Under the pieces are notes generated by a model, which worked only from the letters and a program-made list of their open reading frames with translations, searched no databases and was not told the origin of the DNA. From Mycobacterium sp. 1274756.6 (GTDB lineage: Bacteria; Actinomycetota; Actinomycetes; Mycobacteriales; Mycobacteriaceae), in assembly GCF_001668625.1 (NCBI RefSeq), contig NZ_LZLJ01000067.1, forward strand, positions 58,900-122,899: a stretch of 64,000 bases of DNA. Direction: 5' to 3'. The position numbers were made by a program, and so were the translations under genes. Positions 15,840-27,364 of the stretch are shown one piece after another; position 1 is the first letter of the stretch; each line of letters starts with the position of its first letter.

Positions 15840-17816
15840 GTGGACGACACCGGAGGGGGCTCACGGGCGGGGACACAGTTCGGGCCCTACCAATTACGGC
15901 GGCTGTTGGGCCGCGGCGGCATGGGTGAGGTCTACGAGGCCGAGGACACCCGCAAGCGCCGGGTGGTGGCGCTCAAGCTGATCTCCCAACAGTTCTCCGG
16001 CAACCCGGTGTTCCGCGCCCGCCTGCAGCGCGAGGCCGACACCGCCGGCCGGCTCACCGAACCGCATGTGGTGCCGATCCACGACTACGGCGAGATCGAC
16101 GGGCTGTTCTTCGTCGACATGCGGCTGATCAACGGCATCGACCTGCGGACCCGGTTGCGCCGCTACGGCCCGCTCAGCCCGGCGCGGGCGGTGGCGGTCG
16201 TGCGGCAGATCGCCGCGGCACTCGACGCCGCCCACGCCGCCGGCATCACCCACCGCGACGTCAAACCGGAGAACATCCTGGTCACCGACGACGACTTCGC
16301 CTACCTGGTGGACTTCGGGCTGGCCCGCGCCGCCGCCGACCCGTCGCTGACCCAGACCGGCACCGCGATGGGCACCTACAACTACATGGCCCCCGAGCGG
16401 TTCACCGGCAACGAGGTCACCTACCGCTCGGACATCTACTCGCTGGCCTGCGTGATGGACGAGGCGTTGACCGGCTCCCCGCCGTATCCCACCGAGAGCA
16501 TCGAACGGCTGGTCGCCGCGCACCTGATGGAACCGGCGCCGCGGCCCAGCACCCAACGCCCCGGCGCGATCCCGCCCGCCCTGGACCACGTGATCGCCCG
16601 CGGGATGGCCAAGCGTCCCGAGGACCGCTACCCCACCGCCGGGGACCTGGCGATCGCCGCGCTCGGCGCGCTCACCGCCCCCGAACAGGACCAGGCCGCC
16701 GCGATCCTGGAGCAGGACGCCGCGCCGTCGGGCCCCGCCCCGACCATGGCCGCCCCGGTGGCCTCCGGCGCGGCGACGATGGCCCAACCCTTCCCGTCAG
16801 TCCCGTCCGCGCCGCAACCGGCGCCGCGCGGCGCTGCCCCAGCCGCCCAGCGCGGTGCTTCCCGCGGTGCTTCTCCCGCCACCCCTCCCGATGTCCCCCC
16901 GCAGTTCGCCCGCACCGAACGCCGTCGCAGCCGCCGCTGGGTGGCGCTGGCCGCGGTGGCGGCGGTGATCGTGGTCGCCGGGGTGGTGATCACCGGGTTC
17001 GTGCTCACCCGCCGGCCGTCGTCCTCGCCGGGCGCGGACTGGACCTCGGCCACCGGCCAGTCGGTGCTGCCGTTCAACGGGCTGACCTTCCGGCTCTCCC
17101 CCGGCGGGGTGGCCCTCGACGGCGACGGCAACGTCTACGTCACCAACCAGGGCATGTACGGGCGGGTGGTCAAGCTCGGCCCCGGCTCCAGCTCACCCGC
17201 CGAACTGCCCTTCACCGGCCTCTACGAGCCGCAGGGCATCGCGGTGGACAAGTCCGGCGCGGTCTATGTCGCCGACTTCAACAACCGGGTGGTCAAGCTC
17301 GACGCCGGCTCCACCGACCAGAAGGAGCTGCCGTTCACCGGCCTGACCTACCCGGAGGGTCTGGCGGTCGACGACGCCGGGGACGTCTTCGTCGCCGACC
17401 GCGGTAACGACCGGGTGCTCAAACTGCCCGCCGGCTCCGACACCCAAACGGTGCTGCCGTTCACCGGGCTGCAGAACCCCGACGGGGTGGCGGTGGACAA
17501 GTCCGGCGCGGTCTATGTCACCGACTCCGACAACGACCGGGTGCTCAAGCTGCCCGCCGGCTCCGACGCCCAAGCGGAGCTGCCGTTCACCGGGCTGGCC
17601 GTGCCGTGGGGCATCGCCGTCGACGACAGCGGCGCGGTGTATGTCACCGAGCACGACGCCCACAAGGTGGTGAAGCTCGCCGCCGGCTCCAACGCCCCCA
17701 CCGAGTTGCCGATCACCGGGCTCAACACCCCGCTGGATGTGGCGGTGGACCACGCCGGCAACGTCTTCGTCGCCGACCGCGGCAACGACCGGGTGGTCCG
17801 GCTTTCGGCACACTGA
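15840..17816 (+). CDS. pknD: Transmembrane serine/threonine kinase PknD with beta-propeller sensor
   Basis: About 658 residues. The kinase domain (15-285) has glycine loop [14 protein letters not shown] Lys46, catalytic HRDVKPEN (138-145), DFG (158-160) and a Thr-rich activation loop TQTGTAMGT before APE. A Pro/Ala-rich linker and one membrane segment (about 367-389) lead to an extracellular six-bladed NHL propeller built from about 42-residue repeats of the type LPFTGL...GIAVD..G.VYV.D..N.RVLKL. GTG 15840 is preferred because AAGGGAG lies eight bases upstream; ATG 15822 is possible. M. tuberculosis PknD also lies beside pst genes. Its signal is unknown; the context suggests a link to phosphate supply. 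Confidence 0.9.
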   Translation: MDDTGGGSRAGTQFGPYQLRRLLGRGGMGEVYEAEDTRKRRVVALKLISQQFSGNPVFRARLQREADTAGRLTEPHVVPIHDYGEIDGLFFVDMRLINGIDLRTRLRRYGPLSPARAVAVVRQIAAALDAAHAAGITHRDVKPENILVTDDDFAYLVDFGLARAAADPSLTQTGTAMGTYNYMAPERFTGNEVTYRSDIYSLACVMDEALTGSPPYPTESIERLVAAHLMEPAPRPSTQRPGAIPPALDHVIARGMAKRPEDRYPTAGDLAIAALGALTAPEQDQAAAILEQDAAPSGPAPTMAAPVASGAATMAQPFPSVPSAPQPAPRGAAPAAQRGASRGASPATPPDVPPQFARTERRRSRRWVALAAVAAVIVVAGVVITGFVLTRRPSSSPGADWTSATGQSVLPFNGLTFRLSPGGVALDGDGNVYVTNQGMYGRVVKLGPGSSSPAELPFTGLYEPQGIAVDKSGAVYVADFNNRVVKLDAGSTDQKELPFTGLTYPEGLAVDDAGDVFVADRGNDRVLKLPAGSDTQTVLPFTGLQNPDGVAVDKSGAVYVTDSDNDRVLKLPAGSDAQAELPFTGLAVPWGIAVDDSGAVYVTEHDAHKVVKLAAGSNAPTELPITGLNTPLDVAVDHAGNVFVADRGNDRVVRLSAH

Positions 17817-17823
17817 GCCGACC

Positions 17824-18714
17824 TCACCAGCCGCGCCGCCAGGCCAGCAACCGGGTGATGAGCCCCGCACCCAGGTAGATCACCGCCACCACGATGATCA
17901 GCGTCAGCGCCGCGCCCCAGACCCGCAGGAACCCGGCGCGTTCGGGGTTGCTCAGCTCGGTGTAGATCAGCAGCGGCAGCGAGGTCATGTTGCCCTGGAA
18001 GATGTCGTAGTTGATCGAGCGGCTGTAGCCGACCAGCACCAGCACCGGCGCGGTCTCCCCGATGATGCGGGCCAGCGCCAGCAGCACCCCGGAGACGATG
18101 CCCGGCAGCGCCACCGGCACCACCACCCGCAGGATCGTGCGCCATTTGGGGATGCCGAGCGCGTAGCCGGCTTCGCGCAGTTCGTCGGGGACCAGTTTGA
18201 GCATCTCCTCGGTGGAGCGCACCACCACCGGCAGCATCAGCAGCACCAGCGCCAGCGACACCGCGAACGCGCTCTGCTCCAGGCCCAGGGTGGCGATCCA
18301 CAACGCGAAGATGAACAGCGACGCCACGATCGAGGGCACCCCGGCCAGCACGTCGACCATGAACGTCGTCAACCGCGCCAGCGGGCTGCGCCCGTATTCG
18401 GCCAGGTACACCGCGACCATCAGCCCGAGTGGCACCGCGATCACCGCGGCGGTGGCGGCCTGCACCAGCGTGCCGTACAGCGCGTGGTAGACGCCGCCGG
18501 CGAACTGTTCGGGCAGCACCCCGCGCAGCGAGTGGGTCCACCAGTTCTCCCGGGTGACCGCGTACCAGCCGCGCGCCACTACCACCCACAACAGCCAGAA
18601 CAGCGGGACGAGTGCCACCAGGAACGACCCGAGGAAGAACAGCGTCGCCACCCGGTTCTTGACCCGGCGGCGCACCGCGATCGGGTGCCGCTTGACCTTG
18701 ACCGGCGCGCTCAT
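17824..18714 (-). CDS. pstA: Phosphate ABC transporter permease PstA (first pair)
   Basis: A 296-residue inner-membrane permease with six predicted helices. The conserved cytoplasmic EAA loop that contacts the ATPase is seen as [23 protein letters not shown], followed by [21 protein letters not shown]. The start at ATG 18714 overlaps the pstC stop by four bases (ATGA), which couples their translation. It pairs with the PstC at 18711-19652. Its stop lies eight bases from the end of pknD, which converges on it, with no obvious terminator in between. Its partner ATPase would be PstB. Confidence 0.93.
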   Translation of the reverse strand: MSAPVKVKRHPIAVRRRVKNRVATLFFLGSFLVALVPLFWLLWVVVARGWYAVTRENWWTHSLRGVLPEQFAGGVYHALYGTLVQAATAAVIAVPLGLMVAVYLAEYGRSPLARLTTFMVDVLAGVPSIVASLFIFALWIATLGLEQSAFAVSLALVLLMLPVVVRSTEEMLKLVPDELREAGYALGIPKWRTILRVVVPVALPGIVSGVLLALARIIGETAPVLVLVGYSRSINYDIFQGNMTSLPLLIYTELSNPERAGFLRVWGAALTLIIVVAVIYLGAGLITRLLAWRRGW

Positions 18715-19652
18715 CCGTTGACCTTCTGACCGGCGACCGCGCGGGCCGCGGCGTTGACGATGAAGGTCAGCACGAACAGCACGAACCCGGCGGAGATGTA
18801 GGCCCCGGTCGGCAGCGGTTCGCTGAATTCCGAAGCGGCCGAGGCGATCTTGGAGGCGAAGGTGTAGCCGCCGTCGAACAGCGACCAGCGCCCGGGCTCG
18901 GCGGCGGCGCGCAGGATGATCAGCACCGCCACCGTCTCCCCCAGGGCGCGGCCCAACCCCAGCATGGCCGCGGCGATCACCCCGCTGCGCCCGAACGGCA
19001 GCACGGTCATCCGCACCACCTCCCACTGGGTGGCGCCCAGCGCCTGGGCCGCCTCCAGCTGGCTGGTCGGGGTCTGGCGGAACACCTCCCGCGACACCGA
19101 CGTGATGATCGGCAGCACCATCACCGCCAGCACCACCCCGGCGGTGAAGATGTTGCCGCCGCCGGCCAGCGACACGTCCCCGGATTGGAACAGGAACAGC
19201 CAGCCCAGGTTCCGGTTGAGCACCCCCGCGACCGGCTCCAGCCGCGGGGCCAGCACGAAGATGCCCCACAGCCCGAAGACGATCGAGGGCACCGCGGCCA
19301 GCAGGTCGACCAGGGCGCCGAACGGGCGGGCCAGCCGGGCCGGCGCGTACTGGGTGAGGAACACCGCGATCCCGATCGCGATCGGCACGGCCAGCACCAG
19401 CGCCCACAGCGAGCTGAGCACGGTGACCATGAACAGATCGCGCACCCCGAACGCCAGCCGGTCGGCGTCGGTGGTGTCGAACTGTGCGCTGGTGAGGAAG
19501 TTGGCGTGGTTGGCGCGCAGCGCCGGCAGCGCGTGGACCAGCAGGAAGACCGCGATCAGGGCGATCGCGACCACGATCGTCAGCCCGGCGGCGGCCGCCG
19601 CGGCGGCGAACACCCGGTCACCGCGCCGCCCCGGTGACGCGCCCGCCCTCAC
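18711..19652 (-). CDS. pstC: Phosphate ABC transporter permease PstC (first pair)
   Basis: A 313-residue permease with about six membrane helices, beginning with a long N-terminal anchor ([22 protein letters not shown]). PstC-specific features are [55 protein letters not shown] (the EAA loop) and [15 protein letters not shown]. The GTG start at 19652 lies three bases after the stop of pstS, so the pstS-pstC-pstA order forms one tight operon read leftwards from 20780. Confidence 0.93.
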   Translation of the reverse strand: MRAGASPGRRGDRVFAAAAAAAGLTIVVAIALIAVFLLVHALPALRANHANFLTSAQFDTTDADRLAFGVRDLFMVTVLSSLWALVLAVPIAIGIAVFLTQYAPARLARPFGALVDLLAAVPSIVFGLWGIFVLAPRLEPVAGVLNRNLGWLFLFQSGDVSLAGGGNIFTAGVVLAVMVLPIITSVSREVFRQTPTSQLEAAQALGATQWEVVRMTVLPFGRSGVIAAAMLGLGRALGETVAVLIILRAAAEPGRWSLFDGGYTFASKIASAASEFSEPLPTGAYISAGFVLFVLTFIVNAAARAVAGQKVNG

Positions 19653-19655
19653 CGG

Positions 19656-20780
19656 TTAGCTGATGGCGTCGACCGCGGTGGTCAGCCGGGACTTGAAGGC
19701 GTCGGGGATGGGGATGTAGCCGTGGTCGGCGAGCCCGTCCTGCCCGGCGCCGATGGTCGACTGCAGGAACGCCTTGACCGCGGTGCCGACCTGGGCGTCG
19801 GGGTACTTCGAGCAGACGATCTCGTAGGTGGCCAGCACGATCGGGTAGGCGCCGGCCTCGGTGGGCTTGTAGAACGACACCGTGTCGAGCACCAGGTTGT
19901 TGCCCTGGCCCTTGATGGTGGCCCCGGCGATGGTCTTGCCGACGGTGTCGGGGCTGATGGCCACCGGGTCGGGGCCGGCGGAGGTGACGATGCGGGCCAT
20001 GTTCAGCTTCTCGGCCTGGGCGAAGGACCACTCGTTGTAGGTGATCGAGCCCTCGGTGGACTTGATCGCCGCCGACGTGCCGTCGTTGCCCTTGGCGCCC
20101 TCACCGACGCCGCCGTTGAACGTCTTGCCCGCGCCCTTGCCCCAGGCGCCGTCGGAGGCGGCGTCGAGGTACTGCTGGAAGTTGTCGGTGGTGCCGGATT
20201 CGTCGCTGCGGAAGATCACGTGGATCGGTTCGGCGGGCAGCGTCGCGCCCGGGTTGAGCGCGGCGATCGCCGGGTCGCCCCAGTCGGTGATGGCGCCGTT
20301 GAAGATCTTCGCCAGCGTGGGCCCGTCCAGGACCAGTGAGTTCACGTCGCCGAGGTGGTAGGTGACCGCGATGGGGCCGAACACCACCGGCAGGTTCCAC
20401 GCCTCGGAGGCGCACCGCTGCTGAGCGCGGGTCTGCTCCTCGGGGCTCAACGGCACATCGGAGCCGCCGAAATCGGTTTCGTTGCCGAGGAATTCGTTGA
20501 TTCCGGCGCCGGATCCGTTGGCGGTGTAGTTGACGGTCTGGTCGCAGGCGTCCTGGAAGGCGATGACGAAGCGGGCCATCGCGTTCTCCTGGGCGGTGGA
20601 TCCGCTGGCCTTCAAGGTCTTCTGCCCGCCGCAGTCCACCCCGGCGCCGGCTGCGTGCGAGGTCTCCCCCGGGCTTTCCGCCCCCTCGTTGGTGGTGTTG
20701 TCCTCGCTGCCGCAGGCCGAGACCAGCAGCGCGCTGGTGGCCAGGACGGAGAATGCCGCGCCGATTCGCTGGAGTTTCAT
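19656..20780 (-). CDS. pstS: Phosphate-binding lipoprotein PstS (second copy)
   Basis: A 374-residue lipoprotein. ATG 20780 is chosen because GAAGGA lies seven bases upstream; an in-frame extension to 20834 is less likely. The signal peptide ends LLVSAC, a lipobox. Phosphate-binding segments [30 protein letters not shown] and TYNEWSFAQ match the first copy closely, including a shared [16 protein letters not shown] stretch. It heads the operon pstS-pstC-pstA. A TATATG at about 20830-20835 on the minus strand could be its -10. From memory it resembles PstS3 of M. tuberculosis. Confidence 0.93.
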   Translation of the reverse strand: MKLQRIGAAFSVLATSALLVSACGSEDNTTNEGAESPGETSHAAGAGVDCGGQKTLKASGSTAQENAMARFVIAFQDACDQTVNYTANGSGAGINEFLGNETDFGGSDVPLSPEEQTRAQQRCASEAWNLPVVFGPIAVTYHLGDVNSLVLDGPTLAKIFNGAITDWGDPAIAALNPGATLPAEPIHVIFRSDESGTTDNFQQYLDAASDGAWGKGAGKTFNGGVGEGAKGNDGTSAAIKSTEGSITYNEWSFAQAEKLNMARIVTSAGPDPVAISPDTVGKTIAGATIKGQGNNLVLDTVSFYKPTEAGAYPIVLATYEIVCSKYPDAQVGTAVKAFLQSTIGAGQDGLADHGYIPIPDAFKSRLTTAVDAIS

Positions 20781-20945
20781 TATGGGTTCCTTCGAGCGGT
20801 AGGGAACGCCGCGGGACACTGCCCCCGGGGTCATATACGTCGTGCGGATCCGCGCCGATTTTGACGCTAACAGCGCAGCGCGGCAATGGGAATGGCCGCG
20901 CCGTTCATGTTCAGCGAGTTGACAGCCGGCTCCCAGCCGGGCGGG

Positions 20946-21860
20946 TCAGACCTTCTTCGGCGCGAACAGCCGCGCCGCCAGCCGGGCCCCGACGTTGAGC
21001 ACCCCGATCAGCAGGATCAGCGTCAGCCCCGCGCCCCACATCCGGTCGGTGGGAATGACGTTGGTGCCCGCGCCGGCGGAGGTCTCGTCGTACATCATGC
21101 CGGGCAGTGAGCCCATGAACCCCGACAGCATGTCGAAGTTCATCGCCTTGGCGTAGCCGACCAGCACCAGCAGCGGGGCGGTCTCGCCCATCACCCGGGC
21201 CAGCGCCAGCATGATGCCGGTGACGATGCCCGACAGCGACGTCGGGATCACGATGCGCACGATCGTCTTCCACTTCGGCACGCCGAGTGCGTAACTGGCC
21301 TCCCGCAGGTCCATCGGCACCACGGTCAGCATCTCCTCGGCCGAGCGCACGATCACCGGGATCATCAACAGCACCAGCGACAGTGAGACCGCCAGCCCGG
21401 AGCGTTCGAAGCCCAGCGTGGCCACCCACAGCGCGTAGATGAACAGCGCCGCCACGATCGAGGGCACCCCGGTGAGGATGTCGACCATGAACGTGGTCAG
21501 CCGGCCCAGCCGGGTGCCCGCCCCGTACTCCACCAGATAGATCGCCACGAACACGCCGATCGGGATGGAGATCGCCGCGCACACCAGTCCTTGCAGCACG
21601 GTGCCGACGATGGCGTGGTAGGCCCCGCCGCCGGCGGTGAACGCGGTCATGCCGGCCTGCGAGTGCCACCACCAGGTGGTGGAGGTGATCGCCTGAAAGC
21701 CCTTGGTGACCACCGCGTAAAGCACCCAGATCAGCGGGGCCAGCGCGGCCAGCATGGCGGCGCTGACCAGCACGGTCGCGGCGCGGTCGGCCAGGCGGCG
21801 GCGCCAGCCCAGCCCCGCGAAGGTGCGCTCCTTGACCGGGCGGTCCAGCAGGGTGGTCAT
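20946..21860 (-). CDS. pstA: Phosphate ABC transporter permease PstA (second pair)
   Basis: A 304-residue, six-helix permease. The EAA loop reads [23 protein letters not shown], followed by [21 protein letters not shown]. Its sequence runs parallel to the other PstA over its whole length ([23 protein letters not shown] against [23 protein letters not shown]), so the two came from duplication. ATG 21860 overlaps the stop of pstC by four bases. About 165 bases separate its stop from the next pstS start, leaving room for a promoter there. Confidence 0.93.
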   Translation of the reverse strand: MTTLLDRPVKERTFAGLGWRRRLADRAATVLVSAAMLAALAPLIWVLYAVVTKGFQAITSTTWWWHSQAGMTAFTAGGGAYHAIVGTVLQGLVCAAISIPIGVFVAIYLVEYGAGTRLGRLTTFMVDILTGVPSIVAALFIYALWVATLGFERSGLAVSLSLVLLMIPVIVRSAEEMLTVVPMDLREASYALGVPKWKTIVRIVIPTSLSGIVTGIMLALARVMGETAPLLVLVGYAKAMNFDMLSGFMGSLPGMMYDETSAGAGTNVIPTDRMWGAGLTLILLIGVLNVGARLAARLFAPKKV

Positions 21861-22885
21861 CGGTGGCCTCCGGTGGCGATCGCGGCGCGGGCGGCGGCGT
21901 TGACCACGAAGGTCAACACGAACAGCACCAGACCGGCGGCGATGTAGGCGCCGGCCTTGTACTGGTCGTTGAACTCCGCGGCGGTGGCGGCGATCTTGGA
22001 GGCGAAGGTGAACCCGCCGTCGAACAGCGACCAGCCGAACGCCTTCTGCGTGCCGCGCAAGATGATCAGCAGCGCGATGGTCTCGCCCAGAGCCCGGCCC
22101 AGGCCGAGCATCGCCCCGCTGACGAACCCGGACCGGCCGAACGGCAACACGGTGGTCTTGATGACCTCCCAGCGGGTGGCGCCCAGCGCCAGCGCCGCCT
22201 CGATCTGGCCCTGCGGGGTCTGGACGAACACCTCCCGGGCCACCGCGGCGATGATCGGCAGGATCATCACCGCCAGCACGATCCCGCCGGTGAACACCGT
22301 GCCGCCGCCGCCGACCGAGGCGTTGCCGGTGGCGAACAGGAACAGCCAGCCCAGGTGCTCGTTGAGCCACAGCGCGATCGGGCGCAGCTGCGGCGCCAGC
22401 ACGTACAGGCCCCAGACGCCGTAGATGATCGAGGGCACCGCGGCGAGTAGGTCCACCAGGTAGCTCAGCGGGGCCACCAGCCGCCGCGGGGCGTAGGCGG
22501 TCAGGTAGATCGCCACCCCGAGGGCCACCGGCATGGCCAGCAGCAGCGCGAACACCGAGACGAACACGGTGACCTGCACCAGCTCCAGCACCCCGAAGTG
22601 CATCGCGGAGGTGTCGGTGGTGATCCAGTTGCCGGCGTAGGTGAAGAAGTTCTCCTTGTTGCGGGCCAGCGCCGGGATCGCCCGCCACAGCAGAAACAGC
22701 CCGATCGCGCCGATCAGCGCGACGATGAAGACCCCGGAGCCCACCGCCAGGGCGCGGAACACCCGGTCGCCGAGGTGGGTTTTGACCCGGCCCGGGTCCG
22801 GCGGGACGGCCGGGGCCGGCACCACCGGGTGCGGACGGCCGGTGATCTCCCCCGAACCGGCGTCGGCCGGATTCGGTGTGGTCAT
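21857..22885 (-). CDS. pstC: Phosphate ABC transporter permease PstC (second pair)
   Basis: A 342-residue permease with about six helices and an N-terminal Pro-rich cytoplasmic tail of some 35 residues that the other PstC lacks. Key segments are [19 protein letters not shown], the EAA loop [39 protein letters not shown], and [18 protein letters not shown] 22885 lies 34 bases after the stop of the third pstS, so pstS-pstC-pstA is again one operon. It would share PstB from across the cluster. Confidence 0.93.
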   Translation of the reverse strand: MTTPNPADAGSGEITGRPHPVVPAPAVPPDPGRVKTHLGDRVFRALAVGSGVFIVALIGAIGLFLLWRAIPALARNKENFFTYAGNWITTDTSAMHFGVLELVQVTVFVSVFALLLAMPVALGVAIYLTAYAPRRLVAPLSYLVDLLAAVPSIIYGVWGLYVLAPQLRPIALWLNEHLGWLFLFATGNASVGGGGTVFTGGIVLAVMILPIIAAVAREVFVQTPQGQIEAALALGATRWEVIKTTVLPFGRSGFVSGAMLGLGRALGETIALLIILRGTQKAFGWSLFDGGFTFASKIAATAAEFNDQYKAGAYIAAGLVLFVLTFVVNAAARAAIATGGHR

Positions 22886-22919
22886 CGCTGTCCCATCGCT
22901 GTCGCGGGCTCCCGGCCGG

Positions 22920-24032
22920 TCACTGGATCGCTTCGATCGACGCTACAAGTCGCTCGGTGAACCGCGCGGGCAGGGGGACGTAGCCGGCCGGGGCCAGGTT
23001 GTCCTGGCCGTGCTCGGCGGCGGCGAGCAGGAAGGATTTGACCGCGGTGGCCGCGCCGGGGGCGTACCCGCCCGAGCAGACGATCTCGTAGGTGGTCAGC
23101 ACCAGCGGGTAGGCGCCGGGCAGGCTCGCGCCGTACAGCGAGTCCAGATCTAAGACGAGGTCGTGGCCGTCCCCGGCGAACGCGGCGGCGTCGACCGCCC
23201 GGCCGGCCGCCTCGTCGGTCAGGGCGACCGGGCCGGCGCCGCTGTCGATGCGGGCGTAGGTCAGGTTCGCCTGGTCGGCGAAGCCCTTCTCGACGTAGCC
23301 GATGGAGCCCGGCGTGGCCTGCACGGCCTGCACCACCCCGGACGATTTCTGGGCGCCCTCCCCCACCCCGCCCTGGAACTCGGTGCCGGCGCCGGCGGTC
23401 CAGGCCGTCGGGGCGGCGGCGGCCAGGTACTTCTGGAAGTTGTCGGTGGTGCCCGAGGAGTCCGACCGGTAGATCGGGGTGATCTCCAGATCCGGCAGCG
23501 CCACCCCGGGGTTGACCGCGGCCAGTGCGGGGTCCGACCAGCGGGTCAGCCGCCCGGCGAAGATGTCGGCCAGCAGGTCGGGGGTGACGGTCACCGGAAC
23601 GTCGACGGCGTCGTCGAGGTTGTAGGCCAGCGCGACCGCCCCGAACACCAGCGGCAGGTTCCAGGCCGGGTGGTCCTGGCAGCGGCGGCGGGCCGGGTCG
23701 CGTTGCCGCTCGGTCAGCGGCGAGTCGGAGCCGGCGAAGTCGACCTGCCCGGCGATGAACTGCTCGCGGCCGGCCCCGGAGCCGGTCGGGTTGTAGGCGA
23801 CCTTCTTACCGGGGCAGATCCGCGCCCACACCTGGTCGAACAGGGCGATGGCGTTCTGCTGGGCGGTGGAGCCCTCCCCGGTCAGCGTGGTTTTGCCGGT
23901 GCAGTCCGCGACCACGCCGGACAGGTCGGGGCCGGGTCCGAGGTTGTCGTCGCTTCCGCAGCCGGTGAGCGCCGTCACGGTCGCCACCGCTGTCGCCCCC
24001 AGGGCGGTGATCGTTCGGCCGGTGAGTGCCAA
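22920..24032 (-). CDS. pstS: Phosphate-binding lipoprotein PstS (third, divergent copy)
   Basis: A 370-residue lipoprotein with lipobox TALTGC. Phosphate-binding segments are [47 protein letters not shown] and [10 protein letters not shown], so it is clearly PstS, but it is more distant from the other two, which share long near-identical runs. It starts at TTG 24032 with AGGAAA six bases upstream; no better start is nearby. A PHO-box-like pair of GTTnACC repeats lies 54-71 bases upstream, directly against the stop of mshD. It heads the second pstS-pstC-pstA operon. Confidence 0.92.
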   Translation of the reverse strand: MALTGRTITALGATAVATVTALTGCGSDDNLGPGPDLSGVVADCTGKTTLTGEGSTAQQNAIALFDQVWARICPGKKVAYNPTGSGAGREQFIAGQVDFAGSDSPLTERQRDPARRRCQDHPAWNLPLVFGAVALAYNLDDAVDVPVTVTPDLLADIFAGRLTRWSDPALAAVNPGVALPDLEITPIYRSDSSGTTDNFQKYLAAAAPTAWTAGAGTEFQGGVGEGAQKSSGVVQAVQATPGSIGYVEKGFADQANLTYARIDSGAGPVALTDEAAGRAVDAAAFAGDGHDLVLDLDSLYGASLPGAYPLVLTTYEIVCSGGYAPGAATAVKSFLLAAAEHGQDNLAPAGYVPLPARFTERLVASIEAIQ

Positions 24033-24085
24033 TCTGCGTTTCCTGGTCGTTGCTGGTCGCGGCTCTCGGCAAGTTATGCGCCGGT

Positions 24086-24103
24086 GGTGAACGCGGGGTT
24101 AAC
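24086..24103 (-). promoter_or_regulatory. PHO-box-like direct repeat ahead of the third pstS
   Basis: On the minus strand GTTAACC (24103-24097) and GTTCACC (24092-24086) repeat with an 11-bp period, the signature of actinobacterial PHO boxes bound by PhoP/RegX3-like regulators. A CATAAC about 8 bases further downstream could be the -10. It suggests that this pstSCA operon is induced by phosphate starvation even though mshD lies immediately upstream. Confidence 0.6.
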
Positions 24104-25788
<1,685 letters not shown>

Positions 25789-25955
25789 CAGGGCCCTCCA
25801 ACGTCGGGGAGCATCACACCCGGCTTGCGCTCCTCGTCCTTCCGGCCACACTCCGTTGGGCACCAGGTCGTCTAACGATAGCGCGCCACCTGCTGTTTCA
25901 CCGCGCCGTGGGCGCGCCGGGCGAGCGGCGGAGCGGCCTGGTTCACAATGATCGG

Positions 25956-26753
25956 GTGCGCAAGGTCTTGGTCGGCGGGTTGGCGACGGTGCTCGCGGTG
26001 GTGCTGGTGGCCCTCGGCGTCGACTTCGGGACGAGCATCTACGCCGAATACCGGCTGTCCCGCTCGGTGCGGGAGGCGGCCCGGCTCGGCAACGACCCCA
26101 ACGTCGCGATCCTGGCGTTCCCGTTCATCCCGCAGGCCCGCGCCGGCCACTACGAGGAGCTGGAGATCAAGGCCATCGCGGTGAGCCACCCGCAGGTGGA
26201 GACCGCGACGCTGGAAGCCACCATGCACGACATCGGGCTGGTCGACCGGTCCTGGCTGATCGCGCCGGATGCGACGCTGACGGTCGGGATGCTGGAGAGC
26301 CGCATCATCATCGACTCCCGCCACCTGGGCAAATACATCGGCGTCACCGATCTGATGGTGGAGGCGCCGCGCGTCGACACCAACGACGCCACCGGCGGCA
26401 CCACCGAGTCGGGGATCTCGCGCAGCCGCGGGCTGGTATTCACCGGCACCCCCGAATCCGCCGGCTTCGACGAGCGGGTCAGCGTCTCGGTGGACCTGTC
26501 GGTCGACGGCCCGGCCCGCAACACGCTGGTGATCACCCCCACCGACATCCTCACCGGCGCAGACACCGCCAACCAGCCGGTCCCCGACGACAAACGCGAC
26601 GCCGTGCTGGCCGCGTTCGCCGCCCGGTTGCCCGACCAGACGCTGCCCTACCAGGTGGATCCGACCAGCTGGGGGGCCCGCGGCTCGGACGTGATCATCG
26701 AGGGCATCGTCCACGACGTGACGATCGACCTGGCGGGGTTCCGCCCGTCGTGA
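25956..26753 (+). CDS. lmeA: LmeA-family phospholipid-binding protein (DUF2993)
   Basis: A 265-residue protein with one N-terminal membrane/signal segment ([19 protein letters not shown]) and a DUF2993 fold: [34 protein letters not shown] opening, then [12 protein letters not shown] at the end. In M. smegmatis LmeA acts in the periplasm and is needed for elongation of the lipomannan/lipoarabinomannan backbone. The GTG at 25956 is chosen from the membrane segment; an upstream extension is Arg/Gly-rich and unlikely. The following thioredoxin gene overlaps by four bases (GTGA). From memory, the gene sits next to glnR as here (Rv0817c). Confidence 0.8.
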   Translation: MRKVLVGGLATVLAVVLVALGVDFGTSIYAEYRLSRSVREAARLGNDPNVAILAFPFIPQARAGHYEELEIKAIAVSHPQVETATLEATMHDIGLVDRSWLIAPDATLTVGMLESRIIIDSRHLGKYIGVTDLMVEAPRVDTNDATGGTTESGISRSRGLVFTGTPESAGFDERVSVSVDLSVDGPARNTLVITPTDILTGADTANQPVPDDKRDAVLAAFAARLPDQTLPYQVDPTSWGARGSDVIIEGIVHDVTIDLAGFRPS

Positions 26754-27151
26754 CCGCGCTGCTGGCGCTGGCGGCCGGGCTGGGTCTGGCCGCGGTGACC
26801 GGCTGGCTGCTCACCCGCCGCCGCGGGGTGCTGCGCGAAGCCGACGGTCCGGCGGCCGACCCCGAACTGCTGGGCCTGTCGCGCACCGGGCCGACGGTCG
26901 TGCACGTCTCGGCGCCGTGGTGCGGGCCGTGCGCGGCGGTGCGCCGGGTGGTCAAGCAGGTCTGCACCGAGCTGGACGTGGCCCACAACGAGATCGACAT
27001 CGACGCCAATCCGGTTGCCGCCCGCGCCCTTTCGGTGCTGTCGCTGCCCACCACGTTCATCTTCGACGCCGAGGGTGTGCAGCGGTTCCGCTCCTCGGGG
27101 GTGCCGACCGCCGATGCGCTGCGCTCGGCGCTGCGGGCTCTGCTGGCTTGA
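26750..27151 (+). CDS. Membrane-anchored thioredoxin-fold protein (ThiX-like)
   Basis: A 133-residue protein. An N-terminal helix (LLALAAGLGLAAVTGWLL) anchors it to the membrane. It is followed by a thioredoxin fold with the active site WCGPC at residues 57-61 and the cis-Pro loop SLPTTFIF. Topology would place the active site on the cytosolic or extracytoplasmic face; this cannot be told from sequence. GTG 26750 overlaps the lmeA stop (GTGA). From memory it matches Rv0816c. It is 29 bases before the sulfur-gene leader peptide, so it may be functionally tied to sulfur or thiol metabolism. Confidence 0.88.
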   Translation: MTALLALAAGLGLAAVTGWLLTRRRGVLREADGPAADPELLGLSRTGPTVVHVSAPWCGPCAAVRRVVKQVCTELDVAHNEIDIDANPVAARALSVLSLPTTFIFDAEGVQRFRSSGVPTADALRSALRALLA

Positions 27152-27167
27152 CCGGGCAGGCATTGGG

Positions 27168-27173
27168 TAAGCT
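27168..27173 (+). promoter_or_regulatory. -10 element for a leaderless transcript of the poly-Cys leader
   Basis: TAAGCT lies at -13 to -8 relative to GTG 27181, the spacing expected when transcription starts at the first base of the start codon. A TTGACC at 27148-27153 is a possible but closely spaced -35. Confidence 0.55.
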
Positions 27174-27180
27174 GTCCCGC

Positions 27181-27270
27181 GTGTTAGCCCGCCTCGAGCT
27201 TGTGCTCACCAAGCGCCGCGCAGTCGACCTGTGCCGCGTTGCGGGCTGCTGCTGTTGTCGCTGTCGCTAA
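27181..27270 (+). CDS. Polycysteine leader peptide (cysteine-responsive attenuator)
   Basis: A 29-residue open frame beginning GTG, with a -10 placed for a leaderless RNA. It encodes six Cys: Cys18, then four in a row (23-26) and Cys28, just before the stop, ending CCCCRCR. Leaderless polycysteine leaders of this kind control downstream sulfur genes in mycobacteria: when charged Cys-tRNA is short, ribosomes stall in the Cys run and the next gene's ribosome-binding site becomes accessible. The genes that follow (DUF4395, cysA, sseC) are exactly such targets. The frame and Cys run are seen; the mechanism is known for the class, not shown here. Confidence 0.85.
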   Translation: MLARLELVLTKRRAVDLCRVAGCCCCRCR

Positions 27271-27357
27271 TCGGCGCGTCGCTTTCCGCGCCCGGAGCAG
27301 CCCTGATGGGCGATCTCCACCCCGGCCGTCGGCCCCCTTTCAGCAGAGCAGCAGGAG
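27246..27357 (+). promoter_or_regulatory. Attenuator RNA: Cys codons complementary to the DUF4395 ribosome-binding region
   Basis: CTGCTGCT within the Cys codons (27246-27253) is the exact complement of AGCAGCAG (27347-27354), which runs straight into the GGAG ribosome-binding site of the DUF4395 gene. A ribosome stalled on the Cys run would prevent this pairing. A second small hairpin, GGAG-CA-GCCC / GGGC-GA-T-CTCC (27294-27318), lies between. Pairing is read from sequence; switching is inferred. Confidence 0.5.
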
Positions 27358-27364
27358 TAACACG

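Noticed and set aside
18715..19407. Upstream extension of the first pstA over pstC
   Set aside because: This part is pstC in another frame; the coupled ATG at 18714 is the real start.
20903..20922. GTTCA repeats ahead of the second pstS as a PHO box
   Set aside because: Spacing is 6 and 9 bp rather than 11, and orientation is opposite to the gene.
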